Shown: positions 8,830 through 18,854, numbered from the stretch's first letter. The stretch is 64,000 bases of DNA from Thorsellia anophelis DSM 18579 (GCF_900111395.1 NZ_FOHV01000008.1:110874-174873); one strand, 5' to 3'. The notes: generated from the letters alone by a model not told the origin. Numbers and translations are program-made.

Positions 8830-11373
8830 ATGGTTTCTAAAAGGAAGCATTTAGATGTGGCTCGTTTTTTCATTGACGAACCTTTTAAATCTAAAAGGCC
8901 TGGTCGAAATTCAGGTGTTCCTAGTCGAGATAGAAACCAACATGGAAGTTATTTGGCTGGTTTATATCAGAATTTAATAAATGCTTACGAACAAAAAAGA
9001 AAACAACAAATTAATCCTATCACAGATGATTCTGGTATTTATGTTGAAATTGTCGGAGCTGATGGATGCAAGCTCCCTTTAGATAGTTTAGATAACAGAG
9101 ATTTTAAACTCTGTTCTTGCCAGATGAGAGGAGATAGAGAGTTCGCGTTAATTTTTATACCCGAAGATAAGCGTGATACATTCCTTAAAAAAATACAACA
9201 GTATTTAGACCCTCAGAAAGATGGAAAACCAAATAAGGAAGGCGTTTCTTTTCCTCGAAATCATACGTTAATAGATAGTATTTCCGAGATAAGACTTGCA
9301 AGTTTGGAGTCATTTTGGACAGATCCTATAGAGTTATTTCCTGCAGATAGGAATCTTGATGTTTGGTGGGAATTATGGTTGAAAAGTAACACCGTAGACG
9401 ACGTTAAAAAAATAGCAGAGTCTCTTGCTGAAAGAGTTGATGGTCGCTTAGGAAACACATCTCTTTCATTTTTCAATTCTTTTGTTGTTCTTATTAAAGC
9501 CTCAGTTAATAAACTAGAGAAAGCTCCTGAATTAATTTCAAATTTAGAAGAAATTCGGAAAGCGAAGGAGACACCAGTTCCCATCATTAGCTCTTCACCA
9601 AAAGAGCAACAAGAGTGGCTGAAGAGTATTTCTGATCGAGTATCTCTTTCAGATAATATAACAACCAGTGTGTCAATACTTGATACTGGTATTAATTACA
9701 ATAACATGCTGTTAAGTAAAGTGTGCTGTGATGATTTTTCTGTTTCTTGGGATCCTGATTGGCCCAAATACGATCAATATCAAGCACAAGCGCCGTTTAA
9801 TGAGCATGGTTCTTTGCAGGCAGGACTTGCAGCATTTGGAAATTTGATGGATGTCGTTTTAGGAAATAGCGCTATCCAACTATCACATGTTATTGAGTCA
9901 GCAAGAATTTTACCTCCTCAAGGCAACAATGATCCCTTTTTATATGGGGCTATAACGGTAGGAACAGCATCCAAACTTGAAGTAGATAGGCCTGATATAA
10001 ATAGAGTATATAGCCTTGCTGTTACGTCTGATCATGAGAGAGAAAGTGGCAGACCTTCTTCATGGTCTGCAGAAATTGATCAATTCACTTCTGGTATGCA
10101 AGATGGAAAGCGGAGACTTTTTGTTATTTCTGCCGGTAACAACTTAGATATTCGTCCTGACCAAGACTACTGGGATCAAGTCAATCTCGCGCAGATAGAA
10201 GATCCAGCTCAAGCATGGAATGCTATTACTGTTGGGGCATATACAGAAATGACCACAAATGATGACCCCTATTTTGAAGGTTGGTCACCATTTGCAATGG
10301 CGGGTGATGTTGCTCCATCAAGTCGTTCTTCGGTGAATTGGGCGTGGAGAAAACAAGCACCATTTAAGCCAGATGTAGTTGCCGAAGGTGATAATCGACT
10401 TTTGTCACCTGATAAGACTGAACTCAGTAATGAAGATACTGTTGGATTATTAACAACATCAGGAAAAACTACCGGTCAGGTTTTTGAACGGGGTAGTGAT
10501 ACAAGCGCTGCGTGTGCGTTAGTCTCGAGATGTGCGGCTCAGTTAACAGCCGAGTATCCTGAACTTTGGCCCGAGACTATACGAGGTTTGATAATTCACT
10601 CTGCGGAGTGGACTCCACGAATTATGGAACGATTTGGTTTATTAAGTGCAGTACATAGTCCTAAAGTAGCAAAAGAAACATTATTGCGTACGGTTGGGTA
10701 TGGTGTAACAAACATTGATAGAGCTAGATATAGTGCTGACCATGCGCTTACTTTGATCGCTGAGGGCGAAATTCAGCCATTTATCAAATCCCAAGATGCT
10801 AATGCGTCATCTGATCCTAGACTAAATCAAATGAAACTTTATCAGTTACCTTGGCCTCTCGCGGAATTGCAAAATTTGCCGCCAGAGTTAGAAGTTAAAC
10901 TCAAAGTTACTTTATCTTACTTCATAGAACCTAATCCTGGTAGGAGAGGCTATCGTACAAGATATAGCTATCAATCTCATGGTTTAAGGTTTGAAACTAT
11001 CAGACCTGGTCAATCAATTGCTAACTTCCGTTCTTACATTAATGGTTTAGCAAATATGGATGATTACGATGGACCAGAAGGTGACAATGATGGGTGGTTT
11101 TTAGGGAGTCAACTTCGAACAAGAGGTTCAATTCATTCAGATTACTGGACTGGTAGTGCTCAAGATTTAGCTGATATGCATACTATAGCTATTTTTCCAG
11201 TCGGGGGATGGTGGAAATATAAAACTGCAGAAGAGCGGTGGGAAAATAGAGTGCAGTTTAGCCTTCTTATTAGTATTGAAGTACCTGATGAGAGTGTTGA
11301 TATTTACTCTGTAATAGAGAATCAGATTGAAGTTGCAATAGAAAATCAGGTCGCAATAGAAATTGTAACTTGA
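8830..11373 (+). CDS. ietS: Subtilisin-like serine protease, IetS-like
   Basis: 847-residue S8-family protease without a signal peptide, so probably cytoplasmic. About 280 N-terminal residues precede the catalytic core. The triad is visible in order: Asp 285 in I-L-D-T-G-I, His 326 in N-E-H-G-S, oxyanion Asn 437 in I-S-A-G-N-N, and Ser 559 in G-S-D-T-S-A-A-C. The usual S-G-T-S is thus D-T-S with the nucleophile kept. About 270 further residues follow, probably beta-rich. ATG at 8830 is 20 bases after the ATPase stop. In the known IetAS pair the protease is the harmful partner and the ATPase controls it; that is family knowledge, not seen here. No frameshift is present, so the module may be active. 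Confidence 0.82.
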   Translation: MVSKRKHLDVARFFIDEPFKSKRPGRNSGVPSRDRNQHGSYLAGLYQNLINAYEQKRKQQINPITDDSGIYVEIVGADGCKLPLDSLDNRDFKLCSCQMRGDREFALIFIPEDKRDTFLKKIQQYLDPQKDGKPNKEGVSFPRNHTLIDSISEIRLASLESFWTDPIELFPADRNLDVWWELWLKSNTVDDVKKIAESLAERVDGRLGNTSLSFFNSFVVLIKASVNKLEKAPELISNLEEIRKAKETPVPIISSSPKEQQEWLKSISDRVSLSDNITTSVSILDTGINYNNMLLSKVCCDDFSVSWDPDWPKYDQYQAQAPFNEHGSLQAGLAAFGNLMDVVLGNSAIQLSHVIESARILPPQGNNDPFLYGAITVGTASKLEVDRPDINRVYSLAVTSDHERESGRPSSWSAEIDQFTSGMQDGKRRLFVISAGNNLDIRPDQDYWDQVNLAQIEDPAQAWNAITVGAYTEMTTNDDPYFEGWSPFAMAGDVAPSSRSSVNWAWRKQAPFKPDVVAEGDNRLLSPDKTELSNEDTVGLLTTSGKTTGQVFERGSDTSAACALVSRCAAQLTAEYPELWPETIRGLIIHSAEWTPRIMERFGLLSAVHSPKVAKETLLRTVGYGVTNIDRARYSADHALTLIAEGEIQPFIKSQDANASSDPRLNQMKLYQLPWPLAELQNLPPELEVKLKVTLSYFIEPNPGRRGYRTRYSYQSHGLRFETIRPGQSIANFRSYINGLANMDDYDGPEGDNDGWFLGSQLRTRGSIHSDYWTGSAQDLADMHTIAIFPVGGWWKYKTAEERWENRVQFSLLISIEVPDESVDIYSVIENQIEVAIENQVAIEIVT

Positions 11374-11450
11374 GTTACCAAAAGCCATGAGTTTAATTTC
11401 CCCTGTCTTATTTTAAGATAAGAAAATACTTCTAGGAGTTGAAAGCAAGG

Positions 11451-11603
11451 ATGAAACTGCACAGTATTCGGATATCAAATTTTCAAAGTTTTGGTGCTGA
11501 ACCAACAGAACTGACACTGGAAAATATTACCTATCTGATTGGCCCCAACGGGTCAGGCGGAACCTGTCAAGAAAGTTGTCATCTTGGGCATCATACTGGG
11601 TAA
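11451..11603 (+). pseudogene. OLD-family ATP-dependent nuclease, N-terminal stub
   Basis: An ATG with AGGAG 12 bases upstream opens a frame beginning M-K-L-H-S-I-R-I-S-N-F-Q-S-F-G, the standard N-terminus of SMC/RecF-like OLD nucleases, and reaches the Walker A motif I-G-P-N-G-S-G at residues 30-36. The expected K-T is lost. From about base 11560 the sequence becomes the antisense of an IS66 transposase fragment, and the frame ends at 11601-11603 after 50 codons. The rest of this gene is absent from the window. OLD nucleases of this type occur in antiviral loci such as Gabija; which type this was cannot be told from 36 residues. Confidence 0.75.
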
Positions 11604-11811
11604 ATAAGTCACCTTGATTGAGGTTGGGATGAGCTTCACTTTTACGACCAAACGTCCTTTGGTTCATGAGCGTAATATGAGTACGTAAGATGCTATTTTC
11701 TGCAATGTAATTAGCAATACCTTGCTCAAATTTATGAATGAGTACGATTAATTGCTCTTTTGAGAGCAACTCATAGTTCTTTTCTGTAGACTCATAGGCA
11801 GGTGTATTCAT
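11560..11811 (-). pseudogene. tnpC: IS66 TnpC transposase, N-terminal fragment
   Basis: Begins at an ATG at 11811 (M-N-T-P-A-Y) and shows the IS66 TnpC head: L-S-K-E-Q-L-I-V-L-I, a coiled stretch, then R-T-F-G-R-K-S-E-A. Homology ends around D-N-F-L-D-R-F; the last few codons before the stop at 11527 are antisense to the OLD gene. The zinc-binding and DDE domains are gone. Confidence 0.8.
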
Positions 11812-11960
11812 GCCTTGTATCATAACAAAATACAAAGCACAAACCCATAAATAAATTATAAAAAAACAGATGCTTAAGCTTGATTTTCTCATGGCTTAAT
11901 CAGTATCAACAGACCTAAAACCTCAGGGATGCACGCTGCATACTGGTAGCGTATTTTGCT

Positions 11961-12301
11961 CTATTGCAAAACAAACTCCTTGAGGTTAATGCCATCAATT
12001 TGCTGAAAACTTATCCTCTGACTGAGCCAATTAAACTGTTCGGGTGTGAGGATCAACTCTGTTTGGCCTGTTTTAATCTTAGGGAAATTTCGCCCATACA
12101 GCTTACACTGGCAGAGCCAAATTCCATGTGAGTCAACCGTGATGAGTTTTAACATCGTTCTCTGACGGTTAGTAAAAATAAAAAGGGTCCCCTCATGCCA
12201 ATTATCAGGATAATTCATCTGTACGTGGCTAGCTAAACGGCTCAGTCCAGCGCGCATATCAAAGGGGCTGTCACAAAAAAGATAGAGGTTGGATTAAACA
12301 T
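11961..12301 (-). pseudogene. tnpB: IS66 TnpB accessory protein, frameshifted
   Basis: IS66 Orf2 of the normal size. The start M-F-N-P-T-S-I-F-F lies at 12301 and the body C-D-S-P-F-D-M-R-A-G-L-S-R-L continues in another frame to 11961. The switch falls in a six-base A tract (12275-12280 on the plus strand); one added base would restore a continuous TnpB. The ATG at 12257 inside F-D-M-R-A-G is not the real start. Read as a homopolymer deletion rather than programmed shifting, because the other IS66 genes are also broken. Confidence 0.75.
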
Positions 12302-12767
12302 GCCCTAGCATCTGTAGCACTTGTGAAAGTAATCGGACATCATATTGAATTTGCAAGCCAGAGGTCAAGATGAGACTCGCCACTGGCGGTGGCGGTTTAA
12401 TTTCACTTGCTGCAAGTAAACCAGATGAACATTATGAATTGGGTTGTTTGACTTGTGGTCGTGATTGAGGTGAATGATGAGTAGAATTGTCTAAACACAC
12501 ACCATCGACGCTCACCTGAGGAGCAACCGTAACGGGGATGATATCACTAAGCATTTTACTAGGAGATATGGTAACAGAGTTTTCTACAGCAGCTAATTCA
12601 GGGCTTGGAACAGACGCACTCTCAGCCAATGTTTTTTTCAATAACTGAACCCAACTTTTAAAAGTGTGAATGTTTATTTGATGTAGTTCGCTGTACTGTC
12701 TTTGGGTTAAACCAGACTTTCGCCAATCGACTACGTGGGCAGATTTATCTTCAATCGTTAACTTCAT
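12294..12767 (-). pseudogene. tnpA: IS66 TnpA (HTH protein), nonsense codon
   Basis: An HTH head (S-G-L-T-Q-R-Q-Y-S-E-L-H then I-H-T-F-K-S-W-V) resembles IS66 Orf1. The frame is cut by TAA at 12432-12434 but continues in the same frame with P-P-P-P-V-A-S-L-I-L-T-S-G-L and ends L-G-H-V at 12294. The tail overlaps the tnpB start by eight bases, the normal IS66 coupling. One premature stop therefore splits the gene. Confidence 0.75.
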
Positions 12768-12978
12768 AGCGCAATATCCCCATTAGGTTGAAATTGCGCT
12801 CAGTTTAGAGGATACAAAATTTAAAAATAGTTGCGTTTATCGTGTGTTTACACAACAAAATCATTAATGACGAATTTAAATTCTATCTACATGCATTATG
12901 CATTTATTTTAATCATATGATAAACTGCGTCTTTTTGCAAAAATCGCATTCATTACCAATAAAACGTGAGACAATTGT

Positions 12979-13425
12979 ATGAAAGTTAGAAATAATGTCG
13001 TCCCGTACTGCTACTTAACAATTAGTATCTTGATGGTTTCAATAGCACAAATCTTCCTAGCTAAAGGCATGCAGAACAGTTCAATACAAACCAGTATTGA
13101 TAAGCTTTATATTATTCAAGTTTTTGATGTATATGCAATAGCCTCAATGTTACTTGATCTCTTGAAACAGCATAAATATATAATAATAGGTATGCTATGC
13201 TATATTGCTTCTTTTTTAATCTGGGGGAAAACCTTAACCTACTTTGCATTGTCAAAAGCCTATTCATTTTTAAGTTTGAGCTATATAATTGTATACGCTT
13301 TTTCATTTTACTTTTTACCTACAACAGATAATCAGTTCAAATTAAGTCATTTTTTCGGTATTGCATTAATAATTTTAGGCGTAGTTGCTGTGATGTATAA
13401 AGGTAAATTGCATGATGCTAAGTAG
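12979..13425 (+). CDS. arnF: Ara4N-undecaprenyl phosphate flippase subunit ArnF
   Basis: 148-residue membrane protein with about four hydrophobic segments. The stretch A-L-S-K-A-Y-S-F-L-S-L-S-Y-I-I-V near residues 92-107 is the ArnF hallmark, and the C-terminal G-I-A-L-I-I-L-G-V-V also fits. It should pair with ArnE at 3909-4280 to flip the Ara4N carrier lipid. In enterics arnE and arnF are adjacent; here the accessory block lies between, so arnF must be transcribed from its own or an IS-derived promoter. No strong ribosome site is seen before the ATG. It is somewhat longer than E. coli ArnF through extra residues near 35-60. Confidence 0.85.
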   Translation: MKVRNNVVPYCYLTISILMVSIAQIFLAKGMQNSSIQTSIDKLYIIQVFDVYAIASMLLDLLKQHKYIIIGMLCYIASFLIWGKTLTYFALSKAYSFLSLSYIIVYAFSFYFLPTTDNQFKLSHFFGIALIILGVVAVMYKGKLHDAK

Positions 13426-13672
13426 TTAAGCTGGTGGTTTAGGCTATTGCCAACAATTCAAGCCACATAATTTTTTGTAGTAAGCAAGACAGATACTTCA
13501 TAATCATACAATAGATATCTTTAGAATTTTCGCTCAAATAAATAATTAACGTGAACTTATCAATTTTCTTACTACGTCTGATATAATAACATAACTATCC
13601 TGAGCTACTGCTTAGGCATCTCAATAATTAATAAACCATTCTTATCTTGAATAAAACTAAAAGGATTGTTTC

Positions 13673-16351
13673 GTGACTCAAACCATTTCTAATTCAACGA
13701 CTACTTCGTTTCCAAATAATCATCATTCAAAAGTATATGAAGCGATTTCACAATCAATCACATCAGACTATCATCATAGTAATATAGAATCTACCATACA
13801 AAATTACTGGAATGAGAACAAAACATTTAATGTCACAGAAGATGCAACAAAAGAAAAATATTATTGTTTATCCATGCTACCGTACCCTTCTGGTCGCCTA
13901 CACATGGGGCATGTGCGTAATTACACGATTGGAGATGTCATTTCAAGATTTCAAAAAATGCAAGGAAAAAATGTCTTACAACCAATAGGTTGGGATGCTT
14001 TTGGATTACCTGCTGAAGGAGCTGCTGTAAAAAATAATACTGCACCAGCGCCTTGGACGTATGAAAACATTGCGTATATGAAAAAACAATTAATGGCACT
14101 AGGATTTGGCTATGATTGGAGTCGGGAATTTGCAACTTGTGATCCTGACTATTATCGTTGGGAACAATGGTTTTTTACAGAGTTATATCAAAAAGGATTA
14201 GTTTATAAAAAAACTTCGGCGGTAAATTGGTGTCCACATGATCAAACAGTTCTAGCTAATGAACAAGTCATTGAGGGCTGCTGCTGGAGATGTGATACGC
14301 AAGTTGAACGCAAAGAAATCCCTCAATGGTTTATAAAAATCACTGACTATGCTGATGAATTACTTGCTGATTTAGATAAACTTGATGAGTGGCCAGAACA
14401 AGTTAAAACAATGCAACGTAACTGGATAGGTCGCTCAGAAGGTTTAAACATTACATTTAATGTTACTGGGATAACGGATGAAGCAATCAATAAATTAACC
14501 GTATACACCACTAGACCAGATACTTTTATGGGCGTCACTTATGTTGCTGTTGCTGCAGGTCATCCACTTGCCATTTTAGCAGCTAAAGACAATTCTGAAT
14601 TAGCTCAATTTTTAGAAACATGTAAGACTACAAAAGTTGCTGAAGCCGATATGGCAACAATGGAAAAACTCGGAATGGCGACAGGATTATCTGTCACTCA
14701 TCCACTAACAGGTAAACAGATCCCTATTTGGGTTGCTAATTTTGTACTTATGGAGTATGGAACTGGTGCGGTCATGGCCGTACCTGCACATGATCAAAGA
14801 GACTTTGAATTTGCGACTAAATACAAATTAAATATTACACCTGTCATTTTAAACACTGACGGTAGTGAGCCTGTTTTAACTGAAAGTGCAATGACAGATA
14901 AAGGTCGCTTATTTAATTCAGGTGAATTTGATGGATTAGATTTTCAATCTGCATTTAATGCTATTGCGGATAAGTTAATTAAGCTAGGTAAAGGTGAGAA
15001 AAAAATTAACTATCGTCTGAGAGATTGGGGAGTTTCTCGTCAAAGATATTGGGGGGCACCAATCCCTATTGCTACAATGGAAGATGGTACACAAAGAGCA
15101 ATTCCATCAGACATGTTGCCTGTTATCTTACCTGAAGATGTGGTTATGGATGGTATAATTAGTCCAATTAAAGCGGATGTTAACTGGGCTAAAATCACGA
15201 TTGACGGAATGCCTGCATTAAAAGAAACCGATACCTTTGACACGTTTATGGAGTCATCTTGGTACTACGCTAGATATACATCAGCTCAATATCATGAAGG
15301 AATGTTAGACCCTAAAGCAGCCAATTATTGGTTACCTGTAGATCAGTATATAGGCGGAATAGAGCATGCTATCATGCATTTGCTTTACTTTAGATTCTTC
15401 CATAAACTACTTAGGGATGCAGGACTAGTAAACTCTGATGAACCCGCTAAACGTCTGCTATGCCAAGGTATGGTACTTGCTGATGCTTTTTATTATATTG
15501 GTGAAACTGGTCAAAGAGTATGGGTATCCCCATTAGAAGTTGATATCAAACGAGATGAGAAAGGAAAAATTATTTCAGCTGTTGATAAAGATGGGAACAT
15601 TCTGACTTACGCTGGAATGAGTAAAATGTCTAAGTCAAAAAATAACGGCATTGATCCTCAAGATATGGTTGACAAGTATGGTGCTGACACGGTTAGATTA
15701 TTTGTTATGTTTGCCGCTCCTCCAGAAATGACGTTAGAATGGCAAGAATCAGGAGTAGAGGGTACAAATCGTTTCCTAAGGCGCGTATGGAGATTAGTAT
15801 TTGAGCATTCAGCAAAAGGCCCTACTACACCCGTTAATGTTTCTCTGCTAACTAATGAACAACTCAATTTAAGAAGGGAACTGTATAAAACACTAGCGAA
15901 AGTTACAGATGACATTGGTCGTAGACAAGCGTTTAATACGGCAATAGCAGCAGTAATGGAATTATTAAATCATCTAACTAAAGCAAGCCAAGAGACTGAA
16001 CAAGATAGAGCTCTAATGCATGAAGCATTAACTATTGTTATTTTAATGCTAAATCCATTTATGCCGCATGCAAGCTTTATATTATGGCAAAAACTAGGTT
16101 ACTCTGAATCAATAGATACAGCAATGTGGCCAGTAATGGATGAATCTGCGCTTATCGAAACCTCTAAGGAAATTGTTTTGCAGGTAAATGGCAAAGTTAG
16201 GGGGAAAATCCAAGTTCCTGCTGATTGTAGTGAAGAACAAGCGAAAATACTTGCATTATCTGAACCTAACATTATTAAATATACTGAAGGCTTAACACTT
16301 CGAAAAGCGATTTATGTACCAGGTAAATTGTTTAATTTTGTCGTAAGTTAA
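13673..16351 (+). CDS. leuS: Leucyl-tRNA synthetase
   Basis: Class I synthetase charging tRNA-Leu. The HIGH motif is H-M-G-H at residues 77-80 and K-M-S-K-S at 651-655; the CP1 editing domain (T-T-R-P-D-T-F-M-G and [10 protein letters not shown]) lies between, with a C-terminal anticodon and tail domain ending in Y-V-P-G-K. At 892 residues it is about 30 longer than E. coli LeuRS. The excess is an N-terminal Ser/Thr/His-rich stretch before the homologous I-E-S-T-I-Q-N-Y-W. The start is GTG; no internal ATG exists before the conserved part. It begins the leuS-lptE-holA-nadD block. Confidence 0.97.
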   Translation: MTQTISNSTTTSFPNNHHSKVYEAISQSITSDYHHSNIESTIQNYWNENKTFNVTEDATKEKYYCLSMLPYPSGRLHMGHVRNYTIGDVISRFQKMQGKNVLQPIGWDAFGLPAEGAAVKNNTAPAPWTYENIAYMKKQLMALGFGYDWSREFATCDPDYYRWEQWFFTELYQKGLVYKKTSAVNWCPHDQTVLANEQVIEGCCWRCDTQVERKEIPQWFIKITDYADELLADLDKLDEWPEQVKTMQRNWIGRSEGLNITFNVTGITDEAINKLTVYTTRPDTFMGVTYVAVAAGHPLAILAAKDNSELAQFLETCKTTKVAEADMATMEKLGMATGLSVTHPLTGKQIPIWVANFVLMEYGTGAVMAVPAHDQRDFEFATKYKLNITPVILNTDGSEPVLTESAMTDKGRLFNSGEFDGLDFQSAFNAIADKLIKLGKGEKKINYRLRDWGVSRQRYWGAPIPIATMEDGTQRAIPSDMLPVILPEDVVMDGIISPIKADVNWAKITIDGMPALKETDTFDTFMESSWYYARYTSAQYHEGMLDPKAANYWLPVDQYIGGIEHAIMHLLYFRFFHKLLRDAGLVNSDEPAKRLLCQGMVLADAFYYIGETGQRVWVSPLEVDIKRDEKGKIISAVDKDGNILTYAGMSKMSKSKNNGIDPQDMVDKYGADTVRLFVMFAAPPEMTLEWQESGVEGTNRFLRRVWRLVFEHSAKGPTTPVNVSLLTNEQLNLRRELYKTLAKVTDDIGRRQAFNTAIAAVMELLNHLTKASQETEQDRALMHEALTIVILMLNPFMPHASFILWQKLGYSESIDTAMWPVMDESALIETSKEIVLQVNGKVRGKIQVPADCSEEQAKILALSEPNIIKYTEGLTLRKAIYVPGKLFNFVVS

Positions 16352-16433
16352 ACAATAACAAAAAAAGCTCCAATCTTGGTCAATAATTAAATTGGCCGAG
16401 ATAAATATTGGATAATCCAAAAGATAGGAATAT

Positions 16434-17051
16434 ATGCAACAAAGACTTACAACTCGACACCTTAAAACGCGCAATTTTGACATTATCAAAATTAATGCAT
16501 TATTTGGGTTTAAGCTAATAACTTTAGCACTCCTCCTGGTTTTAACTGGATGTGGTTTTAGTTTAAGAGGTACAACCTATCAAATTCCAGAGGAGCTTAA
16601 GACTATCGAGCTCTTTTCTAATGATCCAAATGGGCCGCTCTCTAGAACACTGCGTAATGAATTACGATTAAATAATGTTACGCTTATTGCTTCGAGTGAT
16701 AATCTAACCAAAAATGGTAAACAAGATCAATTTATACATCCTCGCTTTGGCGTTGTAACCACTACAGAATCAAGGGATACTGCCTCTATTTTCATGAACG
16801 GTAAAAGTGCTGAGTATCAGTTGAATTTAGAAGTGACAGCCCATTTAATTGTTGCAGAAAAGGGAATATTCCCAATGACAGTCAGAATACATAGGACTTT
16901 TTTTGATAACCCACTAGCAGCAATGCAAAAAAATAGTGAACAAGAAATCATTCGACAAGAAATGCGTCAACAGGCGGCTCAAGAACTTGTTAGACGGTTG
17001 AGTGCCTTTAGAATTGAGTCAATAAATACAGAAGCTACAATTTTGCCTTAG
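16434..17051 (+). CDS. lptE: LPS assembly lipoprotein LptE
   Basis: Outer-membrane lipoprotein that plugs the LptD barrel and helps insert lipopolysaccharide. The lipobox L-T-G-C ends at Cys 40, followed by G-F-S-L-R-G as in LptE. The 205-residue frame has an N-terminal extension before the hydrophobic signal (residues 25-39), so a later start is possible, though no nearer Met precedes the signal. Position between leuS and holA is the conserved enteric order. Confidence 0.9.
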   Translation: MQQRLTTRHLKTRNFDIIKINALFGFKLITLALLLVLTGCGFSLRGTTYQIPEELKTIELFSNDPNGPLSRTLRNELRLNNVTLIASSDNLTKNGKQDQFIHPRFGVVTTTESRDTASIFMNGKSAEYQLNLEVTAHLIVAEKGIFPMTVRIHRTFFDNPLAAMQKNSEQEIIRQEMRQQAAQELVRRLSAFRIESINTEATILP

Positions 17052-17095
17052 CAATAAAAGTGGTTACTATTTTTTGCTAATAGAAGGATAATCGT

Positions 17096-18151
17096 ATGCG
17101 ACTTTACGACAATCAACTGATAACATCTCATTTAAGCCAACCTGAGCCAAAAGGAAAGCTTAGACCAAAATATCTAATTACTGGGACAGAGCTTCTATTA
17201 GTTGAAGAAAGTGCGCAGGCCATTTTGTCACGTGCAAAAACTGAAGGATTTAGTGAACATGATAGTTTTAATATAGAAGCAAAAACAGACTGGAACTCAA
17301 TTTTTTCTCTATGTGAAGGATTGAGTCTATTCTCTGACAGACGTATCATTTCAATTCAATTACCTGAGTCATCTATTACTGCAAGCATTGGTGAAAAACT
17401 TATAGAGCTATCGACACTTTTACACCAAGATATTTTATTGATTATTAAGTTGCCAAAACCTACAAAAGCATTAGAAAATAGCAAGTGGTATAAAGCCCTA
17501 TTTAATGATGACACAATTACGGTGATATGCGTCACGCCAAACCGAGAAAACTTATCAACCTGGGTAGATAGAAGAGCAAAAAATATTGGGTTAAAACTTG
17601 AATTAGAAGCTATTCATGAACTTTGCTACCACTATGAGGGAAATCTACTAGCCTTATCACAAATGCTGAATAATCTTTCATTACTCTTTACTGATAAGCT
17701 AGTCACCGCAATAAATTTAAAGAACATTCTATTTGATGCTGCTCACTTCACACCATACCATTGGATAGATGCATTATTGTTAGGGAAAGCAAAACGGTCT
17801 TTACACATATTACAACAATTAAAAAAAGAAGAATTCGAGCCTATTATTTTAATTAGGACATTACAAACTGAACTCATACAAATGATCAAAATGTCTTCAC
17901 AATTATCGCAAACTGATATTCGCTCTATATTTGATCATTTCAAAATTTGGCAGAATCGCCGCAATTTCTATACTGAAGCACTTAAAAGACTATCCTTTAC
18001 TCAATTATCAATTGCTTTAAGTTCACTAGCTGAACTTGAAATACAAATAAAAAGTGATTATTCAGCTAACATTTGGTCTGATCTAAATGATATTTCACTA
18101 CTAATTTGCAGTAAAAAACCTCTACATAAAACAAACTTGATTATACAATAA
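17096..18151 (+). CDS. holA: DNA polymerase III delta subunit
   Basis: Clamp-loader delta subunit, which opens the beta sliding clamp. 351 residues, the family's usual size, with the delta N-terminal pattern (Y-L-I-T-G-T-E-L-L-L-V-E-E near 27-39) and a helical C-terminus. Delta lacks a working P-loop, and none is seen. The ATG follows AGAAGGATAATC 44 bases after lptE. Identification leans on the leuS-lptE-holA-nadD order as well as sequence. Confidence 0.92.
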   Translation: MRLYDNQLITSHLSQPEPKGKLRPKYLITGTELLLVEESAQAILSRAKTEGFSEHDSFNIEAKTDWNSIFSLCEGLSLFSDRRIISIQLPESSITASIGEKLIELSTLLHQDILLIIKLPKPTKALENSKWYKALFNDDTITVICVTPNRENLSTWVDRRAKNIGLKLELEAIHELCYHYEGNLLALSQMLNNLSLLFTDKLVTAINLKNILFDAAHFTPYHWIDALLLGKAKRSLHILQQLKKEEFEPIILIRTLQTELIQMIKMSSQLSQTDIRSIFDHFKIWQNRRNFYTEALKRLSFTQLSIALSSLAELEIQIKSDYSANIWSDLNDISLLICSKKPLHKTNLIIQ

Positions 18152-18200
18152 TGAAGTTAGGCAACTTGCATACGTTTATTATTAGCTTTAGAGTGTCAAA

Positions 18201-18854
18201 ATGAACACATCAAACCAAAAACCAGTTACTTATTACGGCGGCACTTTCGATCCCATTCATAATGGGCACATCAGTATATGCAAAGCAGTCGCTAATCAAT
18301 TAAACCTTGAGACCATTACACTTTTACCCAACAATATCCCCCCACATAGACCTCAGCCTATTGCATCACCAATACAACGCTTAACCATGCTTAAACTTGC
18401 AATCGAAAATGAAAGTATTTTTGAGATCGATACAAGGGAACTTAAGAAAAAGAGTCATTCATATACAATTGAAACATTGATAGAATTAAGAGAAGAGATA
18501 GGTAAAGATACGCCTCTACTGTTTATTATTGGAGAAGATTCACTTAATACAATAGATAGCTGGCACAAATGGGAATCCCTTCTAGATTATTGTCATATCA
18601 TTGTTTGTAAAAGAGAAGATAATAAATATCGTATTGATAATAAAATATTAAACGAATGGATAAATCAGAATAAAACAGCCTCTACAACTAACATTACTCA
18701 TTATTCAAATGGGTATATCTATAAAGCAAATACACCCTATTTCCAAATATCAGCCACAGAAATACGTCGATTAAGAATGCAAATGCAAGAAATTGATTTT
18801 CTTTTGCCTGACTCAGTGAAAAAATATATTATAGAAAATGCTATTTATATCTGA
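18201..18854 (+). CDS. nadD: Nicotinate-nucleotide adenylyltransferase
   Basis: Converts nicotinate mononucleotide plus ATP to deamido-NAD in NAD synthesis. The nucleotidyltransferase motif G-G-T-F-D-P-I-H-N-G-H is at residues 13-23 and the C-terminal S-A-T-E-I-R-R (ISxTxxR) near 188-194. 217 residues, normal length. It closes the leuS-lptE-holA-nadD cluster. The ybeB gene that follows it in enterics is absent here. Confidence 0.95.
   Translation: MNTSNQKPVTYYGGTFDPIHNGHISICKAVANQLNLETITLLPNNIPPHRPQPIASPIQRLTMLKLAIENESIFEIDTRELKKKSHSYTIETLIELREEIGKDTPLLFIIGEDSLNTIDSWHKWESLLDYCHIIVCKREDNKYRIDNKILNEWINQNKTASTTNITHYSNGYIYKANTPYFQISATEIRRLRMQMQEIDFLLPDSVKKYIIENAIYI

Larger units (their letters stand above)
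11558..12830 (-). mobile_element. IS66-family remnant (tnpA-tnpB-tnpC end only)
   Basis: The three IS66 genes appear in normal order on the minus strand: tnpA (12767 down), tnpB overlapping its end, then the start of tnpC. tnpC stops after about 80 residues at the junction with the OLD-nuclease stub near 11560, so at least 1.2 kb of the element and its far end are missing. An inverted repeat GCGCAAT..ATTGCGC (12769-12799) lies just before tnpA. The outer terminal repeat could not be fixed, so the 12830 boundary is approximate. All three genes are defective. Confidence 0.75.

Noticed and set aside
11167..11388. Minus-strand frame at the end of ietS
   Set aside because: Antisense to the subtilase C-terminus with low-complexity composition; no start signal.
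16370..16400. Hairpin between leuS and lptE as terminator
   Set aside because: The stem needs several G-U pairs and no U run follows; lptE is likely co-transcribed.
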